Of a stretch of DNA of 64,000 nucleotides, positions 34,971 to 46,016 are shown piece by piece (the stretch's first letter is position 1; each line of letters begins with the position of its first letter). Made by a program: the position numbers and the translations under genes. The stretch covers positions 2,013,501 through 2,077,500 of the forward strand of contig NZ_CP014327.1 in NCBI RefSeq assembly GCF_000812665.2, in the 5' to 3' direction. The stretch comes from Falsihalocynthiibacter arcticus. GTDB lineage: Bacteria > Pseudomonadota > Alphaproteobacteria > Rhodobacterales > Rhodobacteraceae. The notes under the pieces were generated by a model, which searched no databases, was not told the DNA's origin, and saw only the letters and a list, made by a program, of their open reading frames with translations.

Positions 34971-35654
34971 ATGCGCGCCCCTCTCTCCATTGTGATCCCG
35001 ACATTGAACGCAGGCTCAGAATTGGCTCCGACCCTTGCCTGTTTGATGGAGGGGTTGAATGCAGGTTTAATTCGCGAACTGGTGATTTCCGACGCAAGCT
35101 CATCTGATGATACCGTTGAAATCGCACAGCTTTCGGGGGCCGAGGTCGTGTCTGGCGCGGTGGGGCGGGGGGCGCAACTCTCCCTTGGGGCGGCGGCCTG
35201 TTCGGGCGAATGGTTGCTCTTCCTCCATGCCGATTCCCATCTCTCGGAGGGGTGGAGCGCCCATGTCTCAAGGTTTATCGCGCAGGAAACGGACGCTGGA
35301 TACGGCGATCTGGTTTTACGCGATGACGCCATGATGGCGCGGATGACGGCCCGTGGCGCCAACTTGAGGTCCCGCCTTTTTGGGCTGCCCTATGGCGATC
35401 AAACCCTACTGATTTCGCGGGCTTTATACGACGAGGTCGGCGGCTATCCTGACATTCCGCTCATGGAAGATGTCGCCCTCGCCAAAACCCTCAAAGGGCG
35501 GCTCAAACGCGGCGGTTTTCAGTCTCAAACCAGCGCCGCACGTTACCGCGAACAAGGCTATGCCAAACGTTCCCTGCGAAATCTAACGACACTTCTGCGC
35601 TATAAATTGGGCGCTGACCCAAAGAAATTAGCGCAGTCCTACGCTAAGAAGTAA
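34971..35654 (+). CDS. Family-2 glycosyltransferase (TIGR04283-like)
   Basis: A 227-residue GT-A fold transferase. It has SIVIPTLNAGSEL at the start, ISDASSSDDT near 44, GRGAQLSLGAAACSGEWLLF and LHADSH (the D-x-D-like site) near 80-97. This set matches the TIGR04283 group linked to arsenosugar biosynthesis, but the usual partner genes are not adjacent, so substrate is open. It overlaps the convergent ABC transporter by 11 bases. Confidence 0.82.
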   Translation: MRAPLSIVIPTLNAGSELAPTLACLMEGLNAGLIRELVISDASSSDDTVEIAQLSGAEVVSGAVGRGAQLSLGAAACSGEWLLFLHADSHLSEGWSAHVSRFIAQETDAGYGDLVLRDDAMMARMTARGANLRSRLFGLPYGDQTLLISRALYDEVGGYPDIPLMEDVALAKTLKGRLKRGGFQSQTSAARYREQGYAKRSLRNLTTLLRYKLGADPKKLAQSYAKK

Positions 35655-37454
35655 CGTCTTCCTCGGTTTTGAATTGCATGGCATAGAGCGCCGCATAGGT
35701 CCCCGATCGGGCTAAAAGTTCATCGTGCGTGCCTTCTTCAACCACGCGCCCCTGATCCATAACGACAATTTTATGCGCATTTCGTACCGTCGAGAGGCGA
35801 TGCGCAATCACAATCGCCGTGTGCCCCTTTGAAAGCTCCTCCAGTGCCGACTGCACAAAGACCTCGGATTTGGCATCCAGCGCGGATGTTGCCTCATCCA
35901 GCAGCAGTATTGGCGAGCGGCGCAACAGGGCCCGTGCAATGGCCACCCGCTGCCGCTGACCGCCAGAAAGGTTCGTACCACGGGGGCCAGCCGGGCTCGC
36001 TAGCCCATCGGGAAGTTGACCAAGGAAATCCGTCACATGCGCCGCCTCAAGCGCGCGTTCAAGGTCTGCCTCTGTAATATCCGTGTGCCCCATCAAAACA
36101 TTGTCGCGCAAGGTTTCGTCAAACAAAAGCGAGTCCTGTGACACCACCGAAAACGAATGCCGCAGGACAGAAAGATCAAAATCTGCAACCGGCACGCCCC
36201 CAACCAAAACCGCACCACTGGTTGGCTCAATCAGGCGCGTGAGGAGGTTGAAAACGGTGCTTTTCCCCGCACCAGACGCCCCCACAAGTGCCGTGGTTTC
36301 GCCCGCTTTCGCTACAAAACTCACATCATGCAAAACGGGCGTATCGCCGTAGGAAAACTCAACATTTCGCAGGGTTACATCACCCGAAAATGCCTCGGTT
36401 CCCTTGGAAACCGCAGGCGACAGGATGGTTGGGCGCTCGTCAAATAGCGTATACAGACGTTGCAAACTCGCCGCCGCGACCTGCCATGTGCCCGCGATGG
36501 AACCCAAACGCCGCATAGGTTGAAACGTCAGACCCATCGCCGAGAAAAAACTCATGAACTGGCCGACGGTTTTATCCCCCGTCACAATGTCTTGGCCGCC
36601 AAAAACCAACACGCCAAGGAACCCAAAACCCGTCATGATATCAATCATCGACGGAATAAACGCCCGTCCGGCGGCTGTCTTGATTTCGGCCCGCACAATG
36701 CGGCCAATAATATAGTTGAAGCGGCTCTGTTGATAGCTTTCCATGACGTTGAGTTTGATCGGATTGATCCCGTGAAAAATCTCGTCGAGTTGGGTCGAGC
36801 GCAAGCTGGCCTCAACCCGTAACGCATTGGTTTTGCGCCGAATATATTTCTGCAAAACCACCATAGGCAGAAGAAGCAGAGGGATGCCTGCAATGGAAAT
36901 TAGGGTCCAAATCAAGTCCACTTGGATCGCCACATACATAAGCGCAAGGAGTGAGATAAAATCGCGCCCAACTCCCGAAATAATCACGCTCCAGACCCCC
37001 TGAACCGCCAGCGTATCGCCTTGAACACGCTCCATCAGCGCCCCGGGGGAGTTTTTTTGAAAGAACTGGCTATCAAGCGTCATCAGATGGCCCACAAGCT
37101 CTTTTTGCATGGTCGTGGAGGTGCGCTGCGCAACCGTCGTTAACAGTGTTTTTTGCACAAGGTTACTAATCGCACGCGCAAAAAACAGGGCCACGATAAG
37201 CCCCCAACCCGCCAAATCGCAGCAGAATCCCCCGCGATGAAAATTTGGTCAAACATCGGTTGCAACAAATAGGACAACACCCCAAGCGAACCGCCCTCGA
37301 TAACCATGAAAAAGAACGCAACCAGCATGAGACCCGAATATCGGCGCAAATAATCATGCCATAAACGGCGGAACAATTCGCGCGATGTATAGCCCGAAAG
37401 CGTGGGAGCGTGGGGGGATTCCGAGGAGCAGAATGGGGCAAAAGTGTCTCTCAA
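35644..37454 (-). pseudogene. MsbA-like ABC exporter, frameshifted
   Basis: A fused permease-ATPase half exporter of about 600 residues. The first ~90 residues (LFRRLWHDYLRRYSGLML, then YLLQPMFDQIFIAGDSAAIW) are in one frame; from RVGWGLIVALFFARAISNL on the protein is in another. The switch is near 37205-37225 at GTTGGGGGCTT and fits one missing base. The ATPase domain is complete: LVGASGAGKST, LSGGQRQRVAIARALL and ILLLDEATSALD. MsbA-type exporters flip lipid A or other lipids. The first part has only a TTG start (37454). Because one base would restore the gene, an error in a G run is plausible. Confidence 0.85.
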
Positions 37455-37578
37455 TCGCGGCTAGGCTAGACAATTGTTTAACCCTGATACGTGGTCAACG
37501 CAAGACAGGCGCGGCGGCGATTGACGGGTCTGAATTTCCCGAGTAAGCGGGATAGAAAGCAAATTGACGGAGACCAAA

Positions 37579-38778
37579 ATGAGCCTTGCCAACGGACGCC
37601 ACTACCTCGCCATTCCAGGCCCATCGGTTATGCCTGACCGCGTTTTGCAAGCCATGCACCAACCCGCGCCCAATATCTATACAGGCGCTTTGGTCGAGAT
37701 GGTCGCCACCTTGATCCCCGATCTAAAAGCCATCGCAGGAACACGTCACCGCGCTGCGATTTATATCGCGAACGGCCACGGCATCTGGGAAGCGGCCATC
37801 GCCAACACCCTAAAACGCGGGGATAAAGCGCTTGTTTTGGCGACGGGTCGCTTTGGCATTGGCTGGGGCGAAATGGCCACGGCTATGGGAATTGAAACCC
37901 ACGTGCTGGATTTCGGACTGCATTCCACATTAGATTTGACGCAAGTTGCAGCCGCTCTTCGGGCGGATAAAACCCATGAAATCAAAGCGGTAACCACCGT
38001 TCATGTCGACACCTCCACATCCTTCCGTAACGACATCAAGGCATTACGCGAGACAATTGACGCCGTCGGTCACCCCGCGCTCCTGATGGTAGATTGCATC
38101 GCCAGCCTTGGCTGCGAAGAGTTCCAAATGGATGCATGGGGCGTCGACGTAATGATTGCCGCCAGCCAAAAAGGCCTGATGACTCCCCCCGGAATTGGCT
38201 TTGTATTCTATAATGACAAGGCCGAAAAAGCGCGCGAAACTTTGGGGCAAATCTCCAAATATTGGGATTGGACAGTGCGAGGCAACCCGCAAGAATTCTA
38301 TGAATATTTCTGCGGAACCGCGCCCACGCACCATCTTTTTGCCTTGCGTGAAGCCCTCAATATGTTGGTCCACGAAGAGGGTTTAGACTCCGCATATCGC
38401 CGCCATAAAATCCTCGCCAACGCGGTTTGGGCCGCGCTCGATGCATGGGGGCAGGAGGGCTCTATCCGGATGAATGTCACGGATGCAGCCCTGCGAAGCC
38501 ACGCGGTAACCTCGGTCAAAATAGACGCCCCCCTCGGTACGACCTTGCGCGACTACCTCACCAAAAACCTCGGCGTGACACTTGGAATTGGCCTCGGTAT
38601 GGCGCCCGGTGGCTCGCCTGAATGGCACGGGTATTTCCGCATCGGCCACATGGGCCACGTGAATGCGCATATGGTTTTGGGCACGCTCGCTTGCATCGAC
38701 GCAGGCCTCAAAGCGTTGAAAATACCCCATGGAAACGGCGCTTTAGAGGCCGCAACGCGGGTGATCTCAGAGGCTTAA
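37579..38778 (+). CDS. Class V aminotransferase (serine-glyoxylate type)
   Basis: A 399-residue PLP enzyme of the alanine/serine-glyoxylate group. It starts MSLANGRHYLAIPGPSVMPD, has MVDCIASLGCEEFQMDAWGV around the PLP Asp, and AASQKGLMTPPG with the PLP Lys at about 198. Members move amino groups to glyoxylate in C1/C2 metabolism; the exact substrate is not fixed. The ATG at 37579 has GGAG upstream. Divergent from the ABC exporter. Confidence 0.85.
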   Translation: MSLANGRHYLAIPGPSVMPDRVLQAMHQPAPNIYTGALVEMVATLIPDLKAIAGTRHRAAIYIANGHGIWEAAIANTLKRGDKALVLATGRFGIGWGEMATAMGIETHVLDFGLHSTLDLTQVAAALRADKTHEIKAVTTVHVDTSTSFRNDIKALRETIDAVGHPALLMVDCIASLGCEEFQMDAWGVDVMIAASQKGLMTPPGIGFVFYNDKAEKARETLGQISKYWDWTVRGNPQEFYEYFCGTAPTHHLFALREALNMLVHEEGLDSAYRRHKILANAVWAALDAWGQEGSIRMNVTDAALRSHAVTSVKIDAPLGTTLRDYLTKNLGVTLGIGLGMAPGGSPEWHGYFRIGHMGHVNAHMVLGTLACIDAGLKALKIPHGNGALEAATRVISEA

Positions 38779-39881
38779 CGGCTGGCCGCTTGCAACGCTT
38801 CGGGCAAGGCCCGCGCAAACAGCGCGAGGTCCGCTTCTGACGCCGCCGAAATGCGAATGCATCGATCCTGCGGGGCAACAAACGGCATGCGAACAAAGAT
38901 ATCGCGCGCCAAAAGCTCCGCCAAAACCCGCTTGGCAAACGCGCCATCGCGCCCGCAATCCATCGTGACGAAATTCGTCGCCGAGGGGAGGGCGGTCAAC
39001 CCGTTGTCCTGCGCAATCTGATAGAGGTGCTCGCGGGCATGGGCGACCTTTTCCAAGGTCTCCGCAAGGTAGGTCGTGTCCGCCAATGCCTCAAGCGCAC
39101 CCGCCTGTGAAATGCGCGACATGCCGAAATGATTGCGGATCTTGTTGAAGGCTTGGATGTTCTCTGCGTGGCCAATCGCATAACCAACCCGCGCGCCCGC
39201 CATGCCATAAGCTTTTGAAAATGTGCGCATTCTAAGGACTTGCGGGTTCGTCACATCCAAATCGGGCGCGGTGTGTTGCGGCGCAAATTCGATATAGGCC
39301 TCATCGAGGATTAACAGGCAGCCCTTGGGCAAGGCGGCGATCATGTCGTCAATCATTGGGCCGTAATGCCACGTTCCCATCGGGTTGTCGGGATTGGCCA
39401 AATAGACGATTTTCGCCCCCACTTCATGGGCTTTCGCAACAAGGGCTTTGGGGTCTTCATGGTCGCCCGTAAACGGCACGGTGACGATATTTCCACCAAA
39501 TCCCGCGACGTGATAATTGAGGGTCGGATAGGCCCCCGCCGAGGTCACCACAGTGTCGCCGGGTTCCAGAAACAGCCGCACAGTATAGCCCAGAATTCCG
39601 TCGATACCTTCGCCGACAAGAATGTTTTCCGGCGCGACATCGTGCTTTTTCGCGAGCGCGTGGGTTAAATCATAGCTTTCAGGGTCGCCATACATCCAGA
39701 CGTCATGAGCCGCTTTTTGCATCGCGTTAATGGCGCGGGGCGAGGGGCCAAAAACGCTCTCATTCGCGCCAAGCCGCGCTGCAAAAACCTTGCCGCGTTT
39801 GCGTTCTTGGGTTTCAGGCCCAACGAAGGGCACCGAGGCCGGAAGCGTTTGAGCAAGGCGCGTTTGTCGTGGCGTTTTCAT
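38775..39881 (-). CDS. HisC-like class I/II aminotransferase
   Basis: A 368-residue PLP aminotransferase. It has LGANESVFGPSPRAINAMQK near 36, LANPDNPMGTW (Asn-Pro), LLILDEAYIEF (PLP Asp) and RTFSKAYGMAGARVGYAIG with the PLP Lys, the pattern of histidinol-phosphate aminotransferases. Related aromatic aminotransferases are possible. The ATG at 39881 (MKTPRQTR) is preferred over 39896. It follows valS by 57 bp, and its stop overlaps that of the convergent class V aminotransferase by 4 bases. Confidence 0.82.
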   Translation of the reverse strand: MKTPRQTRLAQTLPASVPFVGPETQERKRGKVFAARLGANESVFGPSPRAINAMQKAAHDVWMYGDPESYDLTHALAKKHDVAPENILVGEGIDGILGYTVRLFLEPGDTVVTSAGAYPTLNYHVAGFGGNIVTVPFTGDHEDPKALVAKAHEVGAKIVYLANPDNPMGTWHYGPMIDDMIAALPKGCLLILDEAYIEFAPQHTAPDLDVTNPQVLRMRTFSKAYGMAGARVGYAIGHAENIQAFNKIRNHFGMSRISQAGALEALADTTYLAETLEKVAHAREHLYQIAQDNGLTALPSATNFVTMDCGRDGAFAKRVLAELLARDIFVRMPFVAPQDRCIRISAASEADLALFARALPEALQAASR

Positions 39882-39938
39882 TGGCGAAAATCCCATAAAA
39901 TGCTGCGGCTGGGCCGAATTTACACGGCCCAACCAGAG

Positions 39939-42900
39939 TTAAACAAGATCGGCAAGTCTTTGCAATGCAGCCGCGAGCTTTTCGGCTTCCGCCTCAAGTT
40001 CCGCCATCCGCGCACGGCTTTCGGCAACCACTTCTTCGGGGGCCGAGGCCACGAATTTCGGGTTGCTCAACCGCCCTTTCAGGCCGCCATATTCCTTCTT
40101 CTGTTTCTCTACTGCTTTCTCAAGGCGCGATTTTTCTGCATCCAGATCAATGAGATCGGCAATCGGAAGCGCAAATGTGCCCCCCGTCACGGCGATCGTC
40201 ACACAGCCTTTGGGCAGGTCGGAAACCGGCGTGATGCTCTCAATTCGCGCCAATTTGCACACAATCGCCTCATTACGCGTCAGCGCTTCTTGCGATTTTG
40301 CGTCCAACTGCATCTGCAACATCGGCAATTTCGCCCCCGCAGGCACTCGCATTTCGGCGCGAATAGAGCGGATCGATTCGATCAATCCGATGACCCAATT
40401 CATCTCGCCGTCCGCGTCTTTGTCCATGATGTCTTCGCCATAGGTCGGCCAATCCGTGTGGATCAACATCTTGGGGCGGGCCGCAATCGAGGACCAAAGT
40501 TCTTCAGTTATGAAGGGCATGATCGGATGCAAAAGGATGAGGCATTGATCAATAACCCACGCCATCGTCGCGCGTGTTTCTGCAATGATTTCATCGTTTT
40601 CGGAGTAGAATAGCGGCTTGGCAAACTCAACATACCAATCGCAAACCTTGCCCCAGACAAACGCATAAAGCGTGTTGGCCGCGTCGTTGAAACGGTACGC
40701 CTCAAGGGCTGCGTCCACGTCAATTCGTGCTTTTGCCGCTTCGCCGATGATCCACTTATTCGCCGTCTGCTTAACGCTGCTTGTGTCGAAATCTGGCGAG
40801 GGAACGCACTCATTCATCTCGGCAAAACGCGCCGCATTCCACAGCTTTGTACCAAAGTTGCGATAGCCTTTGATCCGGTCCTCAGACAGTTTCAAAACCC
40901 CGCCCATCGCCGCCATTTGCGCCATGGTAAAGCGAAGTGCATCCGCGCCGTAAACGTCCACGATTTCCAGCGGGTCAATCACATTGCCACGGGTCTTCGA
41001 CATCTTTTCGCCCTTCTCGTCGCGCACGAGTTGGTGGAGGTAAACCGTGTGGAAGGGGTCTTTCTTTTCAACGGCTTGCGACATCATCATCATTCGCGCC
41101 ACCCAGAAAAACAGGATATCCTGCCCCGTGATCAACACATCAGACGGATAGTATTTCGCCAATTCCGGCGTCTGCTCAGGCCAACCAAGCGTCCCCATGG
41201 GCCAAAGGCCAGAGGAGAACCACGTGTCCAAAACGTCGGGATCACGAAAAATAGTTGGGTTATATTCTGCCTCTTTTTCTGAAGCTTTGGCGGCTTTGAC
41301 CATAGAATGGATGGCGTGATTACTCTCCCACTTCGCTCTGAGTTCGCTATTTGTGGGCATGTTCTGGGAAACAACGACTTCTAACCCATAATACTCATTG
41401 AACCATTTTATCGCTTCTTCTTCGGTGGAAGCACAGTGAGCAACACGGGATTCAAAGTCAAAAACCTGACTTCCGTCGTCGCCCTTTGTACATTTTACAC
41501 CGTACCAGACAGGCACCTGATGCCCCCACCAAAGTTGGCGTGAAATGCACCAAGGCTCGATGTTTTCCAGCCAGTGATAGAACACCTTCTCGCCACTCTC
41601 AGGCATGATGTTCACGCGGCCTTCGCGTACAGCTTCCAGCGCGGGGCCAACGATTTTCGCCGTATCCACAAACCACTGATCCGTCAGCATTGGCTCGATC
41701 ACCACTTTGGAGCGATCCCCAAACGGCTGCATGATCTTTTTGCTTTCGACGTAGGGCACAAAAACGGTGAACTCTTCGCCCTCGTCGTCCTTGCGCACTT
41801 CGGTCGTCATCACAGCCAAACCCTCGGCCGTAATATCTGCAATCACCGCTTTGCGCGCCTCAAAACGATCCATGCCGCGATAAGCTTCGGGCACCAAATT
41901 CATCGCGGCGATCATCGCCTCGTCGAATTCCAATTCCCCGTTTGCAATGGCTTGTGCGGTGGCGGCTTCCTCAACATAGGGGCGCCCATCCGCGCGCATG
42001 GCGGCCTTCGTATCCATCAGGTTATACATCGGAATGCCGCCACGCTTGGCAACCTGATAGTCGTTAAAGTCGTGGGCTCCGGTGATTTTTACCGCGCCCG
42101 ATCCAAAGTCCATCTCGGGATATTCATCGGTAATGATCGGGATTAAACGGCGGCTCTCTTTGGGGCCAACGGGAATTTCACAGAGCATGCCAACGATCGG
42201 CGCATAGCGCGCGTCGTCCGGATGCACTGCAACCGCGCCATCACCCAGCATGGTTTCGGGGCGGGTCGTCGCAATTGCGATATAGTCGCGCGTCTCGCGT
42301 AAAGTCTCAACGCCGTCGTCGTCTTTTTCAACGTATTCATAGGTTTGGCCGCCTGCGAGCGGGTATTTGAAGTGCCACATATGACCGTCGACTTCGATAT
42401 TCTCCACCTCAAGATCCGAAATCGCTGTCTCAAAATGGGGGTCCCAATTCACAAGGCGCTTGCCGCGATAAATTAGGTCGTCGTTGTACATTTTCACGAA
42501 GGTCTTGATCACGGCCTCGTGGAAGTTTGGGTCCATCGTAAAGGCTTCACGCGACCAATCACAGGTTGATCCAAGGCGCTTAAGCTGGTTTTTGATGTTG
42601 CCACCGGACTCCGCTTTCCACTCCCAAACCTTCTCCAAAAAGGCTTCGCGGCCCATCTCGGCGCGGGTCGGAAGGCCCTCAGCGGCCAGCTTGCGCTCCA
42701 CAATCATCTGCGTCGCAATACCCGCGTGGTCGGTGCCTGGCTGCCACAAAGTGTCATACCCCTGCATGCGTTTTTGCCGCGTGAGGATATCCTGAAGCGT
42801 GTTGTTAAACGCATGGCCCACGTGCAAATTGCCCGTGACATTCGGCGGTGGGATCATAATCGCAAAGGTTTCTTCGCGGCTGGCATTTGCCCCCGCTTTG

Positions 42901-42977
42901 AACGCGCCTTCGTCTTCCCATTTCGCGTAAATACGTGCTTCGGCTTCACGCGCGTCGAATGTTTTTTCCATCGCCAT
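39939..42977 (-). CDS. valS: Valyl-tRNA synthetase
   Basis: A 1012-residue class I synthetase that charges tRNA-Val. The HIGH-type motif [13 protein letters not shown] is near 43-55 and KMSKT ([14 protein letters not shown]) near 655. An editing domain lies between, with [10 protein letters not shown]. The C-terminal coiled-coil arm is present ([20 protein letters not shown]). Full length for the family. The start is ATG at 42977 or, equally, 42971. Confidence 0.97.
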   Translation of the reverse strand: MAMEKTFDAREAEARIYAKWEDEGAFKAGANASREETFAIMIPPPNVTGNLHVGHAFNNTLQDILTRQKRMQGYDTLWQPGTDHAGIATQMIVERKLAAEGLPTRAEMGREAFLEKVWEWKAESGGNIKNQLKRLGSTCDWSREAFTMDPNFHEAVIKTFVKMYNDDLIYRGKRLVNWDPHFETAISDLEVENIEVDGHMWHFKYPLAGGQTYEYVEKDDDGVETLRETRDYIAIATTRPETMLGDGAVAVHPDDARYAPIVGMLCEIPVGPKESRRLIPIITDEYPEMDFGSGAVKITGAHDFNDYQVAKRGGIPMYNLMDTKAAMRADGRPYVEEAATAQAIANGELEFDEAMIAAMNLVPEAYRGMDRFEARKAVIADITAEGLAVMTTEVRKDDEGEEFTVFVPYVESKKIMQPFGDRSKVVIEPMLTDQWFVDTAKIVGPALEAVREGRVNIMPESGEKVFYHWLENIEPWCISRQLWWGHQVPVWYGVKCTKGDDGSQVFDFESRVAHCASTEEEAIKWFNEYYGLEVVVSQNMPTNSELRAKWESNHAIHSMVKAAKASEKEAEYNPTIFRDPDVLDTWFSSGLWPMGTLGWPEQTPELAKYYPSDVLITGQDILFFWVARMMMMSQAVEKKDPFHTVYLHQLVRDEKGEKMSKTRGNVIDPLEIVDVYGADALRFTMAQMAAMGGVLKLSEDRIKGYRNFGTKLWNAARFAEMNECVPSPDFDTSSVKQTANKWIIGEAAKARIDVDAALEAYRFNDAANTLYAFVWGKVCDWYVEFAKPLFYSENDEIIAETRATMAWVIDQCLILLHPIMPFITEELWSSIAARPKMLIHTDWPTYGEDIMDKDADGEMNWVIGLIESIRSIRAEMRVPAGAKLPMLQMQLDAKSQEALTRNEAIVCKLARIESITPVSDLPKGCVTIAVTGGTFALPIADLIDLDAEKSRLEKAVEKQKKEYGGLKGRLSNPKFVASAPEEVVAESRARMAELEAEAEKLAAALQRLADLV

Positions 42978-43091
42978 TTTTGGCCCTCAATCTTGCTAAG
43001 TCCATTGGTTTGCCACGGTGTCCGCGCAAAAAAATCTGTCCCGAATGCCTTATAGAATGCACAGCCCAAGGGGAAGGGCGCGCTTTACAAA

Positions 43092-43523
43092 TTATGTCGT
43101 GCGGTCAAGTTTTGTGGCCAAGTGGATCAAACTCTCACTCCTTTGCACACCGCTGATTTCGCCGATTTGGTCGAGGACATCGTTGAGGGCGGGCGGTGTG
43201 GAACAGACAACTTGCAGCAAAAGGTCGAACCGCCCGCTTGTGGTCGAGACGCGCTCAACCTCCGGAATGGTGCGCAAACCCGCCAACACGATCAGGTGCG
43301 CATTTGGCTCAACCGTCAGTAAAACCGTCGTATGAATCCGCGATTCTTGTGTTAAGGCCCCGATCCGCAACGTATATCCCGCGATGATGTTTTGCTTTTC
43401 AAGCCGCGCAATCCGCGCCTGAATGGTCGAGCGCGCCACCCCAAGCTTGCGCGCCAATACCGCCACTGACAGGCGCGCATCGCTGGATAATTGTGCCAAA
43501 ATGTTGCGATCAAGAGGGTCCAT
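43092..43523 (-). CDS. Lrp/AsnC-family regulator
   Basis: A 143-residue regulator: N-terminal winged helix (LDRNILAQLSSDARLSVAVL, RKLGVARSTIQARIARLE) and a C-terminal ligand-sensing RAM domain (GLRTIPEVERVSTTSGRFDL). It is divergent from the molybdoenzyme gene at 43719 and may control it. Its usual ligands are amino acids. Confidence 0.9.
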   Translation of the reverse strand: MDPLDRNILAQLSSDARLSVAVLARKLGVARSTIQARIARLEKQNIIAGYTLRIGALTQESRIHTTVLLTVEPNAHLIVLAGLRTIPEVERVSTTSGRFDLLLQVVCSTPPALNDVLDQIGEISGVQRSESLIHLATKLDRTT

Positions 43524-43718
43524 AGCGCCTGTCCTATATGTCGATTGTTCTACCGATTGTTACGATATGTATCGCATGAGCTGTCAAGGATGAACGCCAA
43601 TTATTGTGCAATGTCCGCGTTTTCCCGCGCAGGGTGCCACTTTATCCATGGATTTCAGCCATCGCTCTGGACACTTGGAACATGGGCGCTAAAGATACCC
43701 AAAACGCGTGGAGGCACT

Positions 43719-46016
43719 ATGGAAAAGTTTGGAAAAAGTCAGTCTGTGTTACGAACCGAAGATGTTCGGTTTCTAACGGGGCAGGGACGCTATGTGGACG
43801 ATATCGTTCCGGCGAATGCTCTTTACGGATATGTGTTCCGCTCGTCGGTGGCCCACGCAGAAATCGTGACATTGGATGTGAGTGATGCCTTGGAGGCGGA
43901 GGGCGTTCACGCGGTTTTAACCGCCGCCGATCTAGAAGCAATGGGCATGAATATCGGCATGAAGGGCGCAACCGTGAAAAATCGCGACGGCTCCAAAGGG
44001 GCCGCGCCCCTGCGGCCGATTTTGGCCAAGGGTCGTGTACGGTTTGTCGGCGAAGCCATCGCCTTCATCGTCGCCGATACGCTGGCCTTGGCGCGCGACG
44101 CGGCTGAACTGATCGAATTTGACTATACCGATCTTCCCGTCTCCGCAGACCCCATCCCAAGTGACGCGCTCATCCACCCAGAAGCCCCTGATAACATTGC
44201 CTTTGATTGGTCGATGGGCGATGAGGCCGCCACCCAAGCCGCGTTTGACGCCGCCGCGCATCACATCACAGCCAAGGTGGTCGATAACCGCATTATCGTC
44301 AATTCAATGGAGCCGCGCGGCGCTTATGCCGAGTGGGACGGCACCCGTTTGCACGTTGCCATCAATGCACAGGGCGTCTGGGAGCACAAAGACCAAATCG
44401 CGCACGCCTTAAAGATGGACCCCGAAGATATCCGCATCACCAACCCCGACGTCGGCGGTGGTTTTGGCATGAAAGCCATGGCCTATCCGGAAAACTTTCT
44501 GGTTGCCGCCGCCGCCAAATCCTTGGGCCGTGTCGTGCGCTGGATGGGCGACCGTTCCGAAAGCATGTTGTCGGATAACGCTGGCCGCGACCTGATCTCG
44601 ACCTGCGAGTTGGCCTTTGACGAAAACCACAAAATCCAAGCCTATCGCGTCACCACGGTCAACAACCTCGGTGCCTATAATTCGCAATTCGGACAGCCCA
44701 TTCAAACTGAGCTTTTTTCCAAGGTTTTGATGGGCACATACGATTGCACCACCACATTCCACGCCGTGAAGGGCATCTATACCAACACCACCCAAACCGA
44801 CGCCTATCGCGGCGCAGGCCGCCCCGAAGCCATCTTCGCGCTAGAACGTACCATGGACCAGGCCGCCCGCGAATTGGGCGTTGATCCATGGGAATTGCGC
44901 CGCAAAAACTTCATCCCCAAAGACGCCTTCCCCTACACGAGCGCCACGGGCGAACTCTATGACGTAGGTGATTTTGATCGCGTGCTCACGCGGGTAGAAA
45001 CAGAATGCGACGTCGCTGGTTTTGCCACTCGTCGCGCCAAAAGCGAAGCCAATGGCAAACTGCGCGGCCTTGGCCTGTGTTTCTACATCGAAAGCATCCT
45101 CGGCGACCCTTCCGAGGCGGTAAAAGTTGAATTCGTTGAGGACGGCACCGCCAAAATCTACGTCGGCACCCAAAGCAACGGCCAAGGGCACGAAACCGTC
45201 TACGCCACCTTCCTGTCGGATCAATCGGGTATCCCGATGGAGCTTATCGAAGTGGTTCAAGGCGACAGCGACCGCATCGCCAAGGGCGGCGGCACGGGCG
45301 GCTCGCGCTCGGTCACAGTACAAACCCACGTGACCCTCGCGGCTGTGGCTAAAATCGTGGCGCAATTCACCCCCTATTTGGCCGAGAAAATGGGCGTCGA
45401 CGCTGCGCAAATCTCCTTTGACGATAACCAGTTCCGCGCCGACGCCTCCAACCTTGCCCCGACCATGCTTGAGGTGGCCGAGATGGCGCGGGTCGACGGT
45501 CGCACTGATTTACTGACGTTCGAAGCCCGCGCCGAAATACCGGGGCGTTCGTATCCAAACGGCGCCCATGTCGCCGAGGTCGAGATCGATCCCGAAACCG
45601 GCAAAACAAGCGTGGTGCGTTATACGGTGACCGATGATTTCGGCAATCTCATCAGCCCGATGTTGGTCGCAGGACAGGTTCACGGCGGCGTGGCCCAAGG
45701 GCTGGGGCAAGTGATCTCGGAACATGTCGTTTACGACGCCGAAGGCCAACTCCTGAGTGCGAGTTTCATGGATTACGGCATGCCTCGCGCCGATGATATG
45801 CCCTTCGTGGACTTCACCACCGAGCCAACCCCCTCCACGGCCAACCCCATGGGCATGAAGGGCTGCGGCGAGGCGGGCACCGTCGGAAGCATGGCCGCCG
45901 TCGCCAATGCGGTGCAGGACGCACTGCATGCACGTGGTGTAAAACAGGCCGATATGCCCTTCACCCCGTCGCGCGTTTGGGCCCTCCTGCAGGAGGCTCA
46001 TGACAAGGCTGCGTGA
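43719..46016 (+). CDS. CoxL-like molybdopterin-binding subunit (form II)
   Basis: A 765-residue large subunit of the xanthine-oxidase family that carries the molybdenum cofactor. It begins with EDVRFLTGQGRYVDDI, contains GGGFGMKAMAYPEN, and the active-site loop reads AYRGAGRPEA, the form-II version and not the AYRCSFR of true CO dehydrogenases, so CO is not the expected substrate. The C-terminus has MKGCGEAGTVGSMAAVANAV with the catalytic Glu. The partner FAD (CoxM) and 2Fe-2S (CoxS) subunits are not adjacent. The ATG at 43719 has a GGAGG site. Confidence 0.88.
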   Translation: MEKFGKSQSVLRTEDVRFLTGQGRYVDDIVPANALYGYVFRSSVAHAEIVTLDVSDALEAEGVHAVLTAADLEAMGMNIGMKGATVKNRDGSKGAAPLRPILAKGRVRFVGEAIAFIVADTLALARDAAELIEFDYTDLPVSADPIPSDALIHPEAPDNIAFDWSMGDEAATQAAFDAAAHHITAKVVDNRIIVNSMEPRGAYAEWDGTRLHVAINAQGVWEHKDQIAHALKMDPEDIRITNPDVGGGFGMKAMAYPENFLVAAAAKSLGRVVRWMGDRSESMLSDNAGRDLISTCELAFDENHKIQAYRVTTVNNLGAYNSQFGQPIQTELFSKVLMGTYDCTTTFHAVKGIYTNTTQTDAYRGAGRPEAIFALERTMDQAARELGVDPWELRRKNFIPKDAFPYTSATGELYDVGDFDRVLTRVETECDVAGFATRRAKSEANGKLRGLGLCFYIESILGDPSEAVKVEFVEDGTAKIYVGTQSNGQGHETVYATFLSDQSGIPMELIEVVQGDSDRIAKGGGTGGSRSVTVQTHVTLAAVAKIVAQFTPYLAEKMGVDAAQISFDDNQFRADASNLAPTMLEVAEMARVDGRTDLLTFEARAEIPGRSYPNGAHVAEVEIDPETGKTSVVRYTVTDDFGNLISPMLVAGQVHGGVAQGLGQVISEHVVYDAEGQLLSASFMDYGMPRADDMPFVDFTTEPTPSTANPMGMKGCGEAGTVGSMAAVANAVQDALHARGVKQADMPFTPSRVWALLQEAHDKAA

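Noticed and set aside
34812-35362. Longer versions of the YgfZ-like and glycosyltransferase genes that overlap each other
   Set aside because: Both extensions read through the neighbour in a shadow frame; the starts with ribosome sites at 34888 and 34971 give family-length proteins.
43719-46016. True CO dehydrogenase large subunit
   Set aside because: The active-site loop is AYRGAGR, the form-II type, not AYRCSFR, and the partner subunits are absent.
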